Positions 12,813 through 27,724 of a DNA stretch of 64,000 bases are shown piece after piece. Each line of letters starts with the position of its first letter. Within the stretch, counting starts at the first letter, position 1. The translations under genes and the position numbers were made by a program. The notes below the pieces were generated by a model that did not search any database, was not told the DNA's origin, and saw nothing but the letters and a program-made list of their open reading frames with translations. This stretch comes from Absidia repens. Lineage: Eukaryota > Mucoromycota > Mucoromycetes > Mucorales > Cunninghamellaceae. The DNA lies in contig MCGE01000009.1 of NCBI GenBank assembly GCA_002105175.1, forward strand, positions 496,001-560,000, read 5' to 3'.

Positions 12813-12841
12813 AGGGAGGGTTATAACTAATCGACAGTATT

Positions 12842-13754
12842 CTAGGATTCCATCTTGTATTCTTTGTTGATTTGGTTTACGAAAAGTTCCATAAATTCAT
12901 GGCGTTGTTTGCCTAATATCTTTCCTTTTGGTGTTCGTAACATGGATGATAACCGTAGCAGTTTTTCTGTAAGAGAGAATAACTGGTCAGTCAGTCCTAG
13001 TATATGTCATGCATTACCACTTTTCCTTACCGTGAAAATGATTGATTGCCGATCCATTCTTGTTGACGGTTTGTTGCTCATACTGATCCTTGGTGATATT
13101 GTGAACAGGGTCTAAATCTGGGTCATACAAAGGTACGTTGATCTTGCCACTATACGCACTACATCGCATGATGCCTAATAAAAAAAGACATGATGTCATT
13201 GACGTGTTTTTTTTTTGCCCCATTTAGCATAATTACTGACCAAAAGCACCGATCGCGTCCAGTTTGTCAGCATCCTGAACTCTATAAAGTAAAATCCATA
13301 AAGATAATAATAAGTAATATGGTAAACAGATATCTCGATATCTATATAAGTCTTACACATGAAGTTCCAAACAAGTGTTCCGCCAGTTGACAGCAAGGGG
13401 ATCATCTTTAGCATCGTCCCAGGCGAGTTCCTTTCTGAAGCCAACGTGATTCACAATACGTGCCACCCAATTTGCCTTTGCCGTCTCATACCCTTTTTGT
13501 GTCAAAAATGAGCTAACAATGTCGCCTCCAGTCACTATGCCTTGGTAATACTTTGGATCCCCAATATCATGACACAACGCTGCTAAGGCCACCACTTCCA
13601 GATCTAGGTATTCGCCCTTATCCATCAAATCTCGCGCCAATTCCATAGCAAGTTTTCGGACACGTTCAATATGGTGGAAATCATGAGAGGGGTCAAATGA
13701 CTTCATATAGTCTTTCACCATATCCTCTGTTGTTTTAATAATGTCAGGGCACAT
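12842..13754 (-). CDS. HD-domain metal-dependent phosphohydrolase
   Basis: Exons 13357-13754, 13241-13281, 13031-13174 and 12842-12966 give 235 residues. The second exon is only 41 bases. The ATG at 13754 was preferred to an upstream in-frame ATG at 13805, which would add a poly-Phe/Leu stretch encoded by the promoter's pyrimidine tract. HD-domain ligands are visible: HDFHHIERV near residues 24-32, CHDIGD with the HD pair at 62-63, and a late Asp in VVQDADKLDAIGA near 146-157. This pattern is that of the YedJ-like HD superfamily hydrolases found in bacteria and fungi, soluble enzymes of largely unknown substrate (a nucleotide or phosphate ester is likely). It is divergent from the Cbk1-like kinase and shares a 327-bp upstream region. 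Confidence 0.87.
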
Positions 13755-14081
13755 GTCAAAAAAGAATGAAGGGAGAAAAAAAAAAAAAAGAGAAAAAGAA
13801 AGCAAGAAAGAAAGAAAGAAAGGGAAAACGTTAATGATCGCAGCAAAAAGAAAAAGGGAATTTCAAAAAAAAAATCCGCCAGCTGGATTTTAAAAATTTC
13901 ACGCTCTTTTGACTACCCTTATTTTTCTGCCTCTTTTCTTCTTCTTTATTGTTTATCCCATCATTTTATTCTTCTTCTCTTCATTTAAATATATTCTTCA
14001 TCTGCTTGTTAACACTTTCCTTCAAACTCATCGTCTTTCTGCTCTCACTATCACAGCAACCAAAAAAATACACCTTCGAGC
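13755..14081. promoter_or_regulatory. Shared upstream region of HD hydrolase and Cbk1-like kinase
   Basis: 327 bases separate the two divergent start codons. Seen in it: an AAAG/AAGAAAG purine block next to the minus gene (about 13785-13820), AATCCGCCAGCTGGATTTT (13875-13893, containing a palindromic CAGCTG), TTTCACGCTC, and a pyrimidine-rich run leading to the plus start. Bidirectional promoter activity is inferred from geometry. Confidence 0.6.
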
Positions 14082-16103
<2,022 letters not shown>

Positions 16104-17399
16104 TAGCTTATTTGTCCCCTCTCCCCTCCCTCTACCTCTTGTCACTTTTTTTTCTTTATTTTATATCATGCCTTGTCATTATTCTCCCCTTCCTCCTCCA
16201 TTAGCTAGCTATACCTTACCTTGTTTTTTATTATTACTATGCTACTCACCTGATCGTTTTTTTCTTCCATACAAAGTACCTTTATTTAGTTTGATCATTT
16301 ACTACTAATAAATGTATATACTCCTTTTATATTTGATTTTCTCTTTACTGATGAATATTTTGATGTCCCGACATAAAAAAAAAAAAACTTGCTGAAAGTG
16401 AGATCATGCTGAAGGGAAATGGGACGTGGGATTTCCAGAAGGTGACCAAACCTTTTTTATTACTGTCATAGATCTGTTAGGCCATGTATGAAATGATGAA
16501 GATATTTATTTTACTGTAGAAACAAAGTAATGATAGGAAAGGTAAAAAGGAGCAAAGGTAGTGGTTGGGATGCTTTTTTGTGTTTCAAAAGAATTCTTGG
16601 CCGTCTTTTTTTGGGTGGTTTTGCATGAGGTGTCGAGGAATTGCAACAATTTGACCTCTATTAAGAAAGAAAACGTCCTGCATACGGATAAACTAAATAC
16701 TTTTCAGAGTGTTTCAATCATCATATCATATTTTATACACTCTTTCACTGCTTGCTTTTTCATTCGTCCTTCACTGTCTACTTTTCTTATGTCCACCACG
16801 GTCATTTTCTAAAGCCATTCAAGAAATTCCCATCGCTCCTATATTTAGAAGCCCAGTACCGTAGATGAAGTGCTGAGCATGAAAGATTGATGTTTCCTCA
16901 TATCCCCCGCCCCCTTTTTTTGCACACACACACAAACACACACATCAGCTTTTGTTTTCTGCACGTGCATGCACTTTAAATTTTGAATACCCATTTGACA
17001 AGTTAAACTAACGCATGACAGGCAATATAAAAGTAAAATGTCAAGACACAGTTTATTTAGATGCATGCATAAGCTATGATAGTCAAACGGATTTATGTAA
17101 TCTAAAGAAGCTTATAGTGGGGGGGGAGGATGGTCGTAACGTTGCAGAATAAAATTAACGTAATATATACTAGTCTGATTAACGAGTTTATGCTATCCAA
17201 CGGCAAGTGACAAACTATTCTACAGTAAAGGCGCTAACTGAAGTACACCGAATTGATTCATATTGAAAAGCAAACATTTATTGTTTAGGTATATCTAGCT
17301 ACTCAAAAAACAACCGTTTCTAGTATAATGCTGAACGAGTCATACTTTTCGCTAAAATATAAAAATACAAACTAACAGTTCCCATATTGCCCAATATTG
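16104..17399. other. Intergenic stretch
   Basis: The 3' flank of the Cbk1-like gene (AATAAATGTATATACTCC near 16307) is followed by AT-rich DNA with no supportable gene. A CA-dinucleotide-rich stretch lies at about 16922-16946, and a G run at about 17119-17127. Confidence 0.45.
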
Positions 17400-18075
17400 T
17401 CGTCAGGGGAGTCATAAATACTCGCCAAACAAATAATTAAATCACCCAACTAAATACGTAACCCACGCCAGCAACACACCTCAAAAATACACTACAAGAG
17501 ACCTATTGGAAGTGGCATGAGGGAAATTATTGGAAAAGATCTGAGGAATAGTCTACGCTAATTTAAAGGTACAGTTGTAAACTTGGAGATATATAATTTA
17601 TAGTATACAAGACGTTTGAAAGACTAGAGTGATATCTTTATTGAAGAACAGTCATGGACAACGCTAATCAAAGAGGGTGATGGCAGTAAAAAAGAGATCT
17701 ATTGTACAAGACATGAGAATAATACTAATGAGACATAACTCATTGAAACAAGAACAAGAAAAAGAGGAATGTTTTATTCAGATATAGGTACAAACTATGA
17801 ACAAGCTAACACTAAACTGAGCTATTGAAGACTCCAAAAAGCTAACTAATGGTGGTTCTAAATCTTGAATCCAAAATGAAAGGGTTTCACCATGCATCTT
17901 GTAATCCCTGAGCTGAATCCCCTTCTAAACTAGTCCTGACGCTAATCTAAGCCCAATATGACCCCATGTAAGGTAAATGATGGAGAAAAAAAAAAGAAAA
18001 AGAAAATGGAAAGGAAGAGAGAGGCAAGAAAAAAATCGGGTGAATATAAATATTCACGTGGGCGGGATTTGAATA
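17400..18075 (-). repeat. Dispersed repeat family, copy C
   Basis: Complete-looking copy in minus orientation. Its promoter-like box reads TTCAAATCCCGCCCACGTGA on the minus strand (18052-18073), followed by a pyrimidine tract on that strand. The core around 17840-17950 includes, on the plus strand, GGGTTTCACCATGCATCTTG and TAATCCCTGAGCTGAA. ACATTTTATTC-type ends (AATAAAA on the minus strand) lie near 17771-17781. Beyond the core, modules related to each other follow (GACAACGCTAATC near 17656, GTCTACGCTAATTT near 17550). The far end (17460-17530) matches inverted copy B. Confidence 0.85.
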
Positions 18076-18189
18076 TATATTTTCTCGATCTCTTGCTGAA
18101 CTGCAGTTCGGACCAATTCCCTGATAACATATTTCATTTCCATGAAAAAAAAAAAAAATGAAAAAAAGATAGTTATCTTGGTATATATA

Positions 18190-18290
18190 GCATGTCTACA
18201 CATTTCAGAATAACGATATTACCCACAATAACGATGGAATTTCATGTTACAGTTGATATCGTTATAATGCGGCCCCTACTGTATGGCTTG
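18190..18290. repeat. Inverted-repeat segment with a transposon-end-like sequence
   Basis: GAATAACGATATTA (about 18209-18222) is nearly the reverse complement of TGATATCGTTATAAT (about 18254-18268), giving a hairpin of roughly 60 bases. Immediately outside is GCGGCCCCTACTGTATGG, whose reverse complement begins CATACAGTAGGGGCCGC. CAGT plus GGGGCC resembles Tc1/pogo-type terminal sequences. No partner end or transposase was found next to it, so it may be a solo remnant. Confidence 0.4.
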
Positions 18291-18986
18291 CTCATTGGAT
18301 TTTATTGATGTAATATATATATAATAGGCTACAATAAAGGGAAAACCTTAAGCAATGCTATGTGGGAGCAGATGAAGTTCTATGACTGTCCTATATAATG
18401 GTCAGTGGAGAGCTGAATCAGTTGGCTGAATGTCGAAAGTCCGCAGGTGTTTTCAAACGAGCCAAGGTAATCAGACTAGCACACAGGACGGAAGGTGCCT
18501 GTTGATCAAATCCATGATCCAACCAATCAAAAAGCAGGTTGCTATATCCAACCGTTTTGTTATATTTTTTGGGAAGGAGGATGCCGTGAGTGTTCATGCC
18601 AGTTGCGAGGGAGTCCAGGGAAACTTGCCACTTACCTTGGAGATTATTGGGCTTTGGTGTGAGGTAAAGACGCGAGAGACCGCAGACATATCAAAAAAAG
18701 GTAGCCTTTAAAAAAACAGTCTACAAAGGCTTTGTGAGTAAATGTTATCATAGCCAAAGGAAGAAAGAAAACGTTTGGGGTTGAGAGAATTTTCTTAACA
18801 CAGTGGTCCATCTGACTTTTCATTATGCTTCAATCGGTTTAAATTAATTTCCAATCATGAGGTCGGACTCTGAAGTCTCATAAAAAAGGCCGTTGCACGT
18901 TTTTCTTCGATTTTTTTAAAATATCTTTTTTCTTCTCCCCTCTTCATCACGGTGCAATCCTTTCCACACCGTTCGCATTCTAGACA
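18291..18986. other. Intergenic stretch upstream of the MAPKKK gene
   Basis: No gene supported. A 93-codon plus frame at 18430-18711 has no recognisable domain. The right end has a pyrimidine-rich tract (about 18900-18950), as at other promoters here. Confidence 0.45.
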
Positions 18987-21900
18987 ATGGCGGTTGGAAA
19001 TGGTATTTATGTTAATAATACATGCAAACCTTTCGCTGATCAGCCTCAACGGAACTCTCCTTCACATCATTACAGTAATCAATGGCCACTGGACAGAGTC
19101 ACTCTTTGGTTGGAAAGACAAGGATGGCGTTCTGTGATCCCTTATTTTACAGGTAAGAAACTCATAAATTAATTGTCTGTTATTATATATTTGACCTCTT
19201 TCTTTCTTCTCCGCAACTAGCAAACGATATTCAAGGGGTAAAATTCGTCGGTCTGACGGTGCAAGATCTGCAATATCTGATACCAGAAACTGTCCTGAGG
19301 ATACCGGATCTACAACGTCTTGCTATTGCCATTCGTGATCTCAAAATACATGCTGAATATCAAGTAAGTTGGCGTTTTATATTTTATCGTTTACAAAGCA
19401 TGGGAAATAACCTGTTGTTTTTATTTTAGACCCACACCACGACTCTCAGTTCTAATAAATACCAAGAATATGTATCAACAAGACCAAAACAACATACCAC
19501 CCTTGGTTATATACCACACCCTCGTCCTATGGCATCACATTCCATGAAAGAACAAATCTCAATAGCAACAACAACAACAGCAACAGCAGCAGCATCGACA
19601 GACACTAACGCTGACTTCAACCGTGGCCGACCACCGATTATTCCTGAACGCACTACCTCTACTACGACTAATGTCAGCAAATTACTTGAATCTTACACCT
19701 ACAGCAATCCTCCACTATCCCTTCGGAAACGTATTAGCAGTAATAATCTCAACACTATCAAAATTCCGACTGGTAGTAGCGGCAGTCGTTTACCTTATGG
19801 CTTGACCGCATTACCAACCCCGCCCGCTCAACCTCTGCAGTTAACGCCAAATTTACAATTATCTCCTACGCCGATGGATCATGAACCATCGTGGAAATTG
19901 GCTGGAAAACATGTCAATCATATCCCAGTAAGAAGCACTATTTATATATACCACATCTATTCGTAGTTTATTGACCTCTTTTTGTAATAGGATTACCATC
20001 AAGAATACCAAATACAAATTACAACTGATACTGAAACCTTTTTTGGCTTGGTTCTCACTGACATATCGGATTCAAAACATATCAAACTCGCTATCCTTGA
20101 CAAGTTTGGTCTCGGATCTGCGGTTGGTGACTATATTTACTACCATGAAAATGGGAATCGACCAGGTAATTTCGAATAAACAGGAACAGAAAAAAAAAAA
20201 AAGGTATACTAAGTTCTTCTAATATTATGCAGATCTACCATTGGATGATAAGACTTTGATCGAGATTTGCCGCACTTCTGATCACAATGTGACGAATCGA
20301 TTGCTAGTGAAGCCTATAGATATACATTATTCGTCACCGTAAGATACCAATAATCAAACTCACTCATAAACAATACATTTTGAACTCATTTATATCCTTT
20401 TCACCGTACTCATCTAGTCAATTATTCTCGGAACATGAATACCCACAATCAACAATAGAGGATACCAACACGATTACACCCCTAACTTACCACGCATCAT
20501 CAGAAACCATCCAGAAGCTACAAGGCATGCGGTTAACGGATCCACCTTTACCTACGCCGCCCACGACCTCAGCAGATCAGAACAACTACGGATTGGACTC
20601 AAAACGAAGGATCGACAATACTGCTCTTCAACCATCGATATCAACACCATTGCCATCGTATCCATTGGAACAACAAACTTCGTGGAAGACAGCAGAATAT
20701 CCATATGCATATGAAACAGATAGTCAGCTGAAAAAACCTGATGCAGGAGCCGGCACCAGCACCACTGACAAGAATGACACTGTATGGGAGGAACGACCTT
20801 CGATTGAACAGCTTTACCAGGACATCGATAAATATTTACCAGACCACGATTTGGACAAGGAAATTGAAGTGGAACCTCCGACAACACCGTTATCTCCGGA
20901 AGCTCTTGCGAAAATGAACAAGCGTGTCTCCATTCGTGCTGTCGCTAGCAATGCACACATCACCTGGCGCCAATCTCTCAACACCATCCAGCTCAATCAA
21001 ATGATACGGCGTCGAAGCACTAAATTATGGGGTCATACGTTGCGTCAAGTCAAGCCGGGCACTGTGCCTTCCGAGAGGGTCGCAACACCTGTTTTATCAT
21101 CACCTTTGGCAAGTCATCCAACACAACCCAAACAACAACAGCAACAGCAACAACAGCCGCAACAGCGACATTCTCCTACCAAATTATCTCCAATAGAGCA
21201 TTCAGATCGTCATGGTAAGTGTGTGTGTGTGTGTATTTAAAGCAAAATGAATCGCAAAGAGCAAACAGATCTAACTGACGTTATATACACTTTTTTTTGA
21301 TGCGGGGGGGGTATTATCATAGGACCAACAAAAATGCAATGGGTGCGAGGACGATTGATTGGAAAAGGCTCGTATGGAAGGGTGTACCATGCATTGAATG
21401 TTGAAGCAGGTGAATGGATAGCTGTGAAACAAGTGGACATTCCTACAAGCTCGTCTGATCTTCAAAATGACAAATTGATGGACTCGATGGAGGCGTTGAA
21501 CCAAGAAATCAAGCTCCTGTCCGATCTCGAGCATGAAAATGTGGTCCAATACTTGGGGTATGATATTGATAAAGAAGAAGACCACCTGTATATCTTTTTG
21601 GAATATGTACCTGGCGGTAGTTTGGCAAGCTCATTGGGATCCAAAGGCGGGTTTGATGTGGCCCTTGTTAGGTACTTTACTCGGCAAATTTTGGTGGGGC
21701 TGGAATACCTTCATGATCGACATATCCTACATCGAGATGTCAAAGGCGGAAATGTATTGGTGGATAGCGATGGATGTTGCAAAATCAGCGATTTCGGTCT
21801 ATCAAAAATTAGCAGCCAAGATGAAGCTTACAATCCCAATTCTAGCAACTCTATGCGCGGCTCTGTGTACTGGATGGCGCCTGAAATTGTGATTGGTCAT

Positions 21901-22197
21901 GCTTATGGAGCAAAGGTGGATATTTGGAGTTTGGGATGCACTGTGATTGAAATGTTGACAGGGACTCACCCGTGGGATCTCAATACGCTGGCAGTATTAT
22001 ATAATGTAAGTTCGAAAAAAAGAAAAAGAAAAAGGAAAAACTTCTTGTTTCTCACCACCACCTGTTCTTGTTTTCTTCTTTTGTTTACACAGCTAGGAAA
22101 ACTTCAAGCACCACCTATTCCCGACTTCATTGAGGATGATGCAAGAGACTTTATCCAACGCTGTCTTGAAATGTAAGTCATGTAGCGAGGAAGGACC

Positions 22198-22228
<31 letters not shown>

Positions 22229-22447
22229 AGCTAATTACTCAAAATCTTCTACTCTACTAGTCAACCCGAGGATCGGCCAACTGCTTCAGAACTTCTAGCC
22301 GAGCATCCGTTTGTACAACAAGATCCTTCCTTCCAATTCAAAGTAAGAAACAGAAAATAACAAACTGTCACGAGTGTTGCATCTGACGCTTTTTATTTTT
22401 ACATCATATAGGAATTTGTGAAAAGACTGAATCTTGGGAAGACTTAG
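18987..22447 (+). CDS. bck1: MAP kinase kinase kinase, Bck1/Mkh1 type
   Basis: Ten exons (18987-19152, 19221-19363, 19430-19927, 19991-20165, 20233-20338, 20418-21214, 21323-22005, 22093-22172, 22261-22342, 22412-22447) give 921 residues. A SAM-like domain at about 30-95 (VTLWLERQGW ... VGLTVQDLQYL) is followed by a disordered part. A ubiquitin-like/RA-like region lies at about 270-360 (ITTDTETFFGLVLTDI ... LLVKPID), then a second disordered linker and poly-Q. The C-terminal kinase has GKGSYGRVY at 642-650, K664, HRDVKGGN at 765-772, DFG at 785-787 and GSVYWMAPE. The glycine-loop and AVKQVDIP context match Bck1/Mkh1, the MAPKKK of the cell-wall-integrity pathway, better than Ste11/Byr2. ATP-binding and catalytic residues seen are intact. 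Confidence 0.92.
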
Positions 22448-23555
22448 TAGATTGCATTATTATTATTCTTATTCTTATTATTATTATCAGTTGTAGTAGT
22501 AGTATTTATTCTTGTATTAGTTAGTATTGTAGTTAGTAACTCGTGTACATTATATAGAACTTTATAATAAAAATTGTTCCTAGAATTGATAGTTGTTGCC
22601 TTGTTTTTATTGTTTTATGTGGGGGGGGGATTACTACGTGGTTCTGTGTGTGGGTGTTTTTTTTTATCTATTTTCATGGCTGAGATTCTACCTTTATTTT
22701 TTATTTTTATTTTATTTTTTTTGGTGAAAGGGTCCAGGACAAACCAATAAGATTCAAAGATCATTAACTCTTTTGTACAGAAATCCTTAACAGATGAAAC
22801 TTCGCACCTGATGGGAGTTCAGTTTTGACTTGTTCACGCTTACGTTATCGAGGCGGAGGAAGAAAAAATAAAAGAAAAAGATTCGCCCCACCCCCACTTT
22901 TTAGTTCCAATTTGATAGACCGGTCATAATTTCAATGTCATGTTTTCCCAAGCATTGGTTTTTTAGACAAGGGATCTGTCATTTATGGTGACAAGTCAAT
23001 GAGCAAAAATGGATTGGATTGATCTGGGTTGTTGCAAGATTTTTATTTTTTATTTTTTTTTTATTTCTGTCATTTGAAAAGCAAAAAAGCTTGATAAAAA
23101 GATCTGTAAGGTTAGATTACATGATATGGCACAAGTAATGAAACTGGTGTAACATTTCTGCAAAAATCGCTGTGTCTTCGATCCCACAGTATCTTTATGT
23201 GATGAGTGATAAATGGTCATGAGACACAGAAACAATGATACAGATAGGATATATGGTGTTAATGGCTATAATAGCATCCACATTTATTTATCATAGCATA
23301 ACTTGTAAAATTATAATGAACGTCAGATGATCTACTGGCAACAGATAATAAGGCACAGGGTCTCAACAAGCACAGGGTCTTTGGGCACCGGGAAGATCGG
23401 CATTTTAAAATCCAAATGTAAGGAACGAATATAAAAAAAGTTCTTCCCATTCATTTTCTTACCCACTCCTTTTTTTTTTTTCCTCTTTGTTTCTTCTCCC
23501 TTCTTTTATTTTCTATTTGTTTTTATATACTTTTTTATTCTTTGGCGTCAACATT
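22448..23555. other. Intergenic stretch
   Basis: The 3' flank of the MAPKKK gene has AATAAAAATTGTTCC at about 22566. The rest is AT-rich without a gene. The region just before 23556 is a C/T tract typical of promoters in this window. Confidence 0.45.
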
Positions 23556-25448
23556 ATGAAGATCTCTTTTGCCATTACTTCAGCTGCATTGCTGTTCTGC
23601 GGTGTTAATGCTGAAACATTCCTTTTCCCCATTCCTCAGGAAGTTTCTTGGACTGGTCATGGTGCAGTTTTGTCACAGGAATTCAAGATTACGGGCGCTA
23701 GAAACCATCATGTCAAAGACGCTGCTTCTCGCTATGAAAAATTGGTGAAGAAAGAAAAGTGGACACCTGTACAAGTGCCTTACGAAAAGCAAGCGGCTCT
23801 CAAAATGACCAATGCCCTCCGCCAGTTGAAAATCAATGTCAAGAACAACAACGTCAAGCTCGACATGGGCGTAGATGAATCCTACAACCTTGAGGTACCT
23901 TCAAATGGTGGTTCCGCTACCTTGACTGCTCCCACTTGGGTCGGTGCTCTCCGTGGACTTGAAACCTTCTCTCAATTGGTCATTGGATCTGATGATGGCT
24001 CCGTTGTGCATACCGCGACCATCAATGATAGTCCTTCATATGGCCATCGTGGGATTTCTTTGGACACATCTCGCAACTTTTACCCGGTCGCTGATCTTTT
24101 GCGGACTATTGATGCATTGGCTTACAACAAGATGAACGTGTTCCACTGGCATGCCACAGACTCTCAATCCTGGCCTCTGGAATTCAAGTCGCACCCTGAA
24201 TTATCAGCCAAGGGGGCATATTCACGCAAGGAGACCTATTCTCTCAAGGATGTCCAGAAGGTGATCAAGTATGGTGAAGCCCGTGGTGTACGTGTCTATC
24301 TCGAAATCGATATGCCTGCTCACACAGCCTCCATTGGTGAAACGTATCCTGACATTATGACATGCATGAACGAATTCTGGGGTCCTTTGGCAGCCGAACC
24401 TCCTGCGGGTCAACTCAGTCCCATCAGCGACAAGGGCTTGGCATTGGTGAAGGATTTGATCAAAGAAGCAACTGATACTTTCCCCGATACACTCTATCAT
24501 ACTGGTGGTGACGAAATCAATGGCAAATGTTGGGAACAAGACAAAGTCGTCGGTGAATACCTCAAAAAACACAACTTGAGCACGGATGAATTATGGGTGG
24601 AATGGACCAACAAGGTGTTCGATTACGTCAAGCAGCATACCAAGAAACGTCCTGTGTCCTGGGAAGATCCCGTCAACGCAGCCAAGAGTACCGGTGGCAA
24701 ATTCCCCAAAGACGTCATTGTGCAAACTTGGAACAACCCTGCTGCCAATTATACCTCTCAAGGTCATGACGTTATTATTTCCAGCAGTGATTACTTCTAC
24801 TTGGATTGTGGCAATGGTGGTGGGTATAAAAATAAAAGGCGGGAATGGGAGAGAAATTTTACAATTTAGGTTTTATTTACCCTCTTCTCTTTTTTTTTCA
24901 TTTCTTTTTTGATAGGATGGATTGGTGATGATGATCGGTATATCAGCCCCACTCAAGCACAAACTACTGATGATACTTTCAATTATGGGGGTATTGGTGG
25001 TTCATGGTGTTCCCCTTATAAGGTAATTCAAAAAGTAATAAAATATATAGGATCATGTTCTGACATAGCCCACATCTGCTTTTTTTTTTTTTTTTTTTTT
25101 TTTACCACACAGACTTGGCAACGTATCTATACCTTTGATCCCACTCACGGTATTACCAAAGATCAACCTGGTAAAGTTTTGGGTGTCGAATTGGCTTTGT
25201 GGTCAGAACAATCAGGTCCCACTGTACTTGACATGAAACTCTGGCCTCGCTCTGCTGCTGGTGCTGAAGTATTCTGGTCTGGTCCTTATGACAAGAAGAA
25301 CAATCGCCGTACTTTAGCGGAAGTTCAACCACGATTCAATGACTGGGTGTACCGTCTTCAAGATCGTGGTATTGCTGCTGTCCCTATCCAGCCCAAATAT
25401 TGTGCCAAACATCCTCATGCATGTGATTTGAACGAACCCAAAAAATAG
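23556..25448 (+). CDS. Secreted beta-N-acetylhexosaminidase, GH20
   Basis: Exons 23556-24819, 24916-25022 and 25113-25448 give 568 residues. The ATG at 23556 was chosen over an upstream in-frame ATG at 23487 because it directly opens a signal peptide (KISFAITSAALLFCGVNA, cleavage about residue 19). An N-terminal GH20b-type domain precedes the TIM barrel: HRGISLDTSRNF, NKMNVFHWHATDSQSWP, EIDMPAHT, the catalytic pair in HTGGDE (D319-E320), and WGV-like ELALWSEQ near the end. The enzyme releases terminal GlcNAc from chitooligosaccharides outside the cell, completing chitin breakdown and wall turnover. First donor: GTGGGT at 24820 keeps the frame and the conserved GGW; the nearby GTATAA would cause a stop. 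Confidence 0.95.
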
Positions 25449-26527
25449 ATTATTTTATTACCCTCTAGTTTAGACGACCATTTTGTTTTCTCTATCCACA
25501 TTTACTATATTACTTTCCATATTGCCTTTTTTTTTGTAGTATCACGTTATTACCCAAATATTTTCTTCTAATAAAACTGGTTTCATTTGAATTTGATTTT
25601 GATTTTTTGATTGATATGTATTGCTTTTTAAATTCAAGTTTTAGGAAAGAAATCAATTGTTTTCGTAGGTATTTTTATGCAAAAATAGCGGCCTCGTGTA
25701 TCAGTTTACATTGTTTTGTTTCCAATATTCGCACAACACACACCAATTTTTTTTTTTCTACACATACAACTTTATCTTATTAAAAAAAAAATAAAAAACA
25801 AATAAACGTATTACAGATTCATGGTACATAAAAGAAACAAAGACATGCAAATTTATTCAAATACAGACATAAGCCATGGCGGCTAACACTAAGCTACGCT
25901 AATGATGATTCCATAAAAAATACGGCTAAACTAATACAACTACGGTTCCAAAACATGCTTCTGAAATGAGAGCGTTCCTCATGCATGTTCATAATGCATT
26001 TTCCAAAATGTCCCTGATTCAAAGACTAAAAACTAAATTCATGTAGTCGGAGTGTGAATGATCCAATCTTCCTTTTTTTTTTTTTCACAACTAAAAACTA
26101 TCGAATAACGTATCATTTTGCACGACTGTTGGATACCAAGGAGCAGCCCATCACAGTGCGAAACGGCGGAGACTTGTAATTCCTCTCCTATATTTTTTTT
26201 AATGGATAAAAGTACCCCAGTGCTGAGCACGACGGTTACACGCTCCAAAAGGATCATCCGCCAAGGTGCAAAATAGCAAAAAAAAAAAAAAAAAAAAGCA
26301 TCTATCGCAATCCACATCCTGTCAAAACCTCTCGCCTCACTACAACAAAAAATAAAATGCCCAACACTTAGTAAATATATGATTTTCCAAAGCGCTAGTG
26401 AGGCACTAGATCATTTATTCTATTCAATTATGCTAAAATCTAAAGGAAGGGGGAGAGAGAGATAGAAGATCTAAAACTATATATACTACAAACTATATAC
26501 AAATGAAACGCCAACCAAAGATAATTC
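25449..26527. other. Intergenic stretch between convergent genes
   Basis: The 3' flanks of the hexosaminidase (AATAAAACTGG at about 25571) and of the minus-strand DTW gene meet here. A and T runs are present and no gene is supported. The minus frame at 26039-26317 includes a poly-Phe run from an A tract and has no domain. Confidence 0.5.
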
Positions 26528-27562
26528 CTAAGTATCCTCAGTAGCAGCGGCAGCTGATGGGTCCATATCCTTGCTTGCTTCTTCTATGATATCATCATCA
26601 CCTTTGTCGGCTTCGTCCGTCTTTGATTTCTTATTGTCCTTGTCCGTATACTGTATATAATCTTTGCGATGGCGATGACTAAATGTTTTGGCTTGATTTT
26701 TGTTGTATTGATCTTGAATGAGGTTGTAAAAGAAGCGGTAGTAAAACATCAGGTCATCGTATTGGCCATGGTAAGCATCTGCACCGCCTTCGTAGGCATC
26801 GGCATATTCGCGATAGGTATAATAGATGGCTTCAATGGTGGCAAGATGGTCGATGTCTTTTTGTTGAAATCGCCAAAAGTGAGTCTTCCGAGGTGCGATC
26901 GTTATTTGCTGCAGTCCAACTAATTGAGGCGCTTCCCGAGCCATACGTCCTGCTTGTTTCCATGTTCCATCCAGTACCACGATCCTATCGAATGAGTCCC
27001 GAGGTATTTCGTCTAGCGTTTTGGCATTCTATAAAAAAAAAAACAAAAAAAAAAAACGTTTCATGAATAAAAAGTGCAATATAAAAAAATAAAAAAAAAT
27101 AAAAAATACAACTTACTGGACCAGGGAATAGCAACAAAGTACGTTCAGGGTGTTCATACGTCGGGATTTGGTTGTAGCCATAAAGATTGACATCGTTTGG
27201 AGAAAGAACTCGCGCATGGATCGCCGTTGACTTGCCATCAAGCTCCCTTTCATGTTTGATCCTAGGTTTCAAAACAAGAGTCAGGTTAAAAAACAGCATT
27301 TGGATCCACATATATATATATATCAACAACATGTACAGCCTACTTACACATCCAGAGGCACAGGCAGTTTCACCATGGGCACTTCAGATCGATTCATACC
27401 AATCACGTCAAAACAACGATAACAAAAGTATTTTACAGTCTTCGCACACTTCGGGCATTTGACCCGCTCCATGGCATTGTGAAGGATGGTATCATCTGAT
27501 ATTTGAAGTTCAGACATAGGGATGGCTATTGGTGAGGTTGAGCGTTGTCTTTTGCGTTCCAT
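26528..27562 (-). CDS. DTW-domain tRNA-uridine aminocarboxypropyltransferase, DTWD1-like
   Basis: Exons 27348-27562, 27117-27261 and 26528-27028 give 286 residues. The N-terminus carries two zinc-type Cys pairs (CPKC and CYRC, about residues 36-50). The middle has ARVLSPNDVNLYGY and TLLLFPGP. The signature DGTW (in VLDGTWKQAGRM) is the DTW motif, followed by the ITIAPRKTHFWRFQ segment. DTW-domain enzymes transfer the aminocarboxypropyl group of S-adenosylmethionine to tRNA uridine (acp3U). The DTWD1 branch acts at position 20 in eukaryotes. The C-terminus is an acidic, Lys-rich tail typical of nuclear or cytosolic fungal proteins. The family is clear; the target position is inferred. Confidence 0.9.
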
Positions 27563-27724
27563 AATGTATTAGAAAAAAAAAACTAAAGCAGAAAGAAGAA
27601 CAAAAAAAAAAAAAAGAAAGATTTTTTTTCTTGGACTTTTTTCAATCACAGCCGTGCCCACTCATTCACCATTACTTTTTTCTTTGGCTGGCAAACTCGC
27701 ACACCTGCGTTAAAAAAACCTTAT

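Noticed and set aside
17800..18000. Small ORF starting MHGETLSFW in the repeat core
   Set aside because: It is open for 13-39 codons in copies C, D and F but stopped or altered at once in copies B, E and G, so it is not a conserved protein.
18052..18073. TTCAAATCCCGCC in the repeat box as a tRNA-type B box
   Set aside because: Other copies read TTCACATCC or TTCACGTCC, which breaks the B-box consensus, no A box is placed upstream, and the units end with poly(A) signals rather than a T run terminator.
23487..23555. Upstream in-frame ATG of the hexosaminidase
   Set aside because: It would add a poly-Phe/Leu stretch encoded by the promoter pyrimidine tract ahead of a normal signal peptide starting at 23556.
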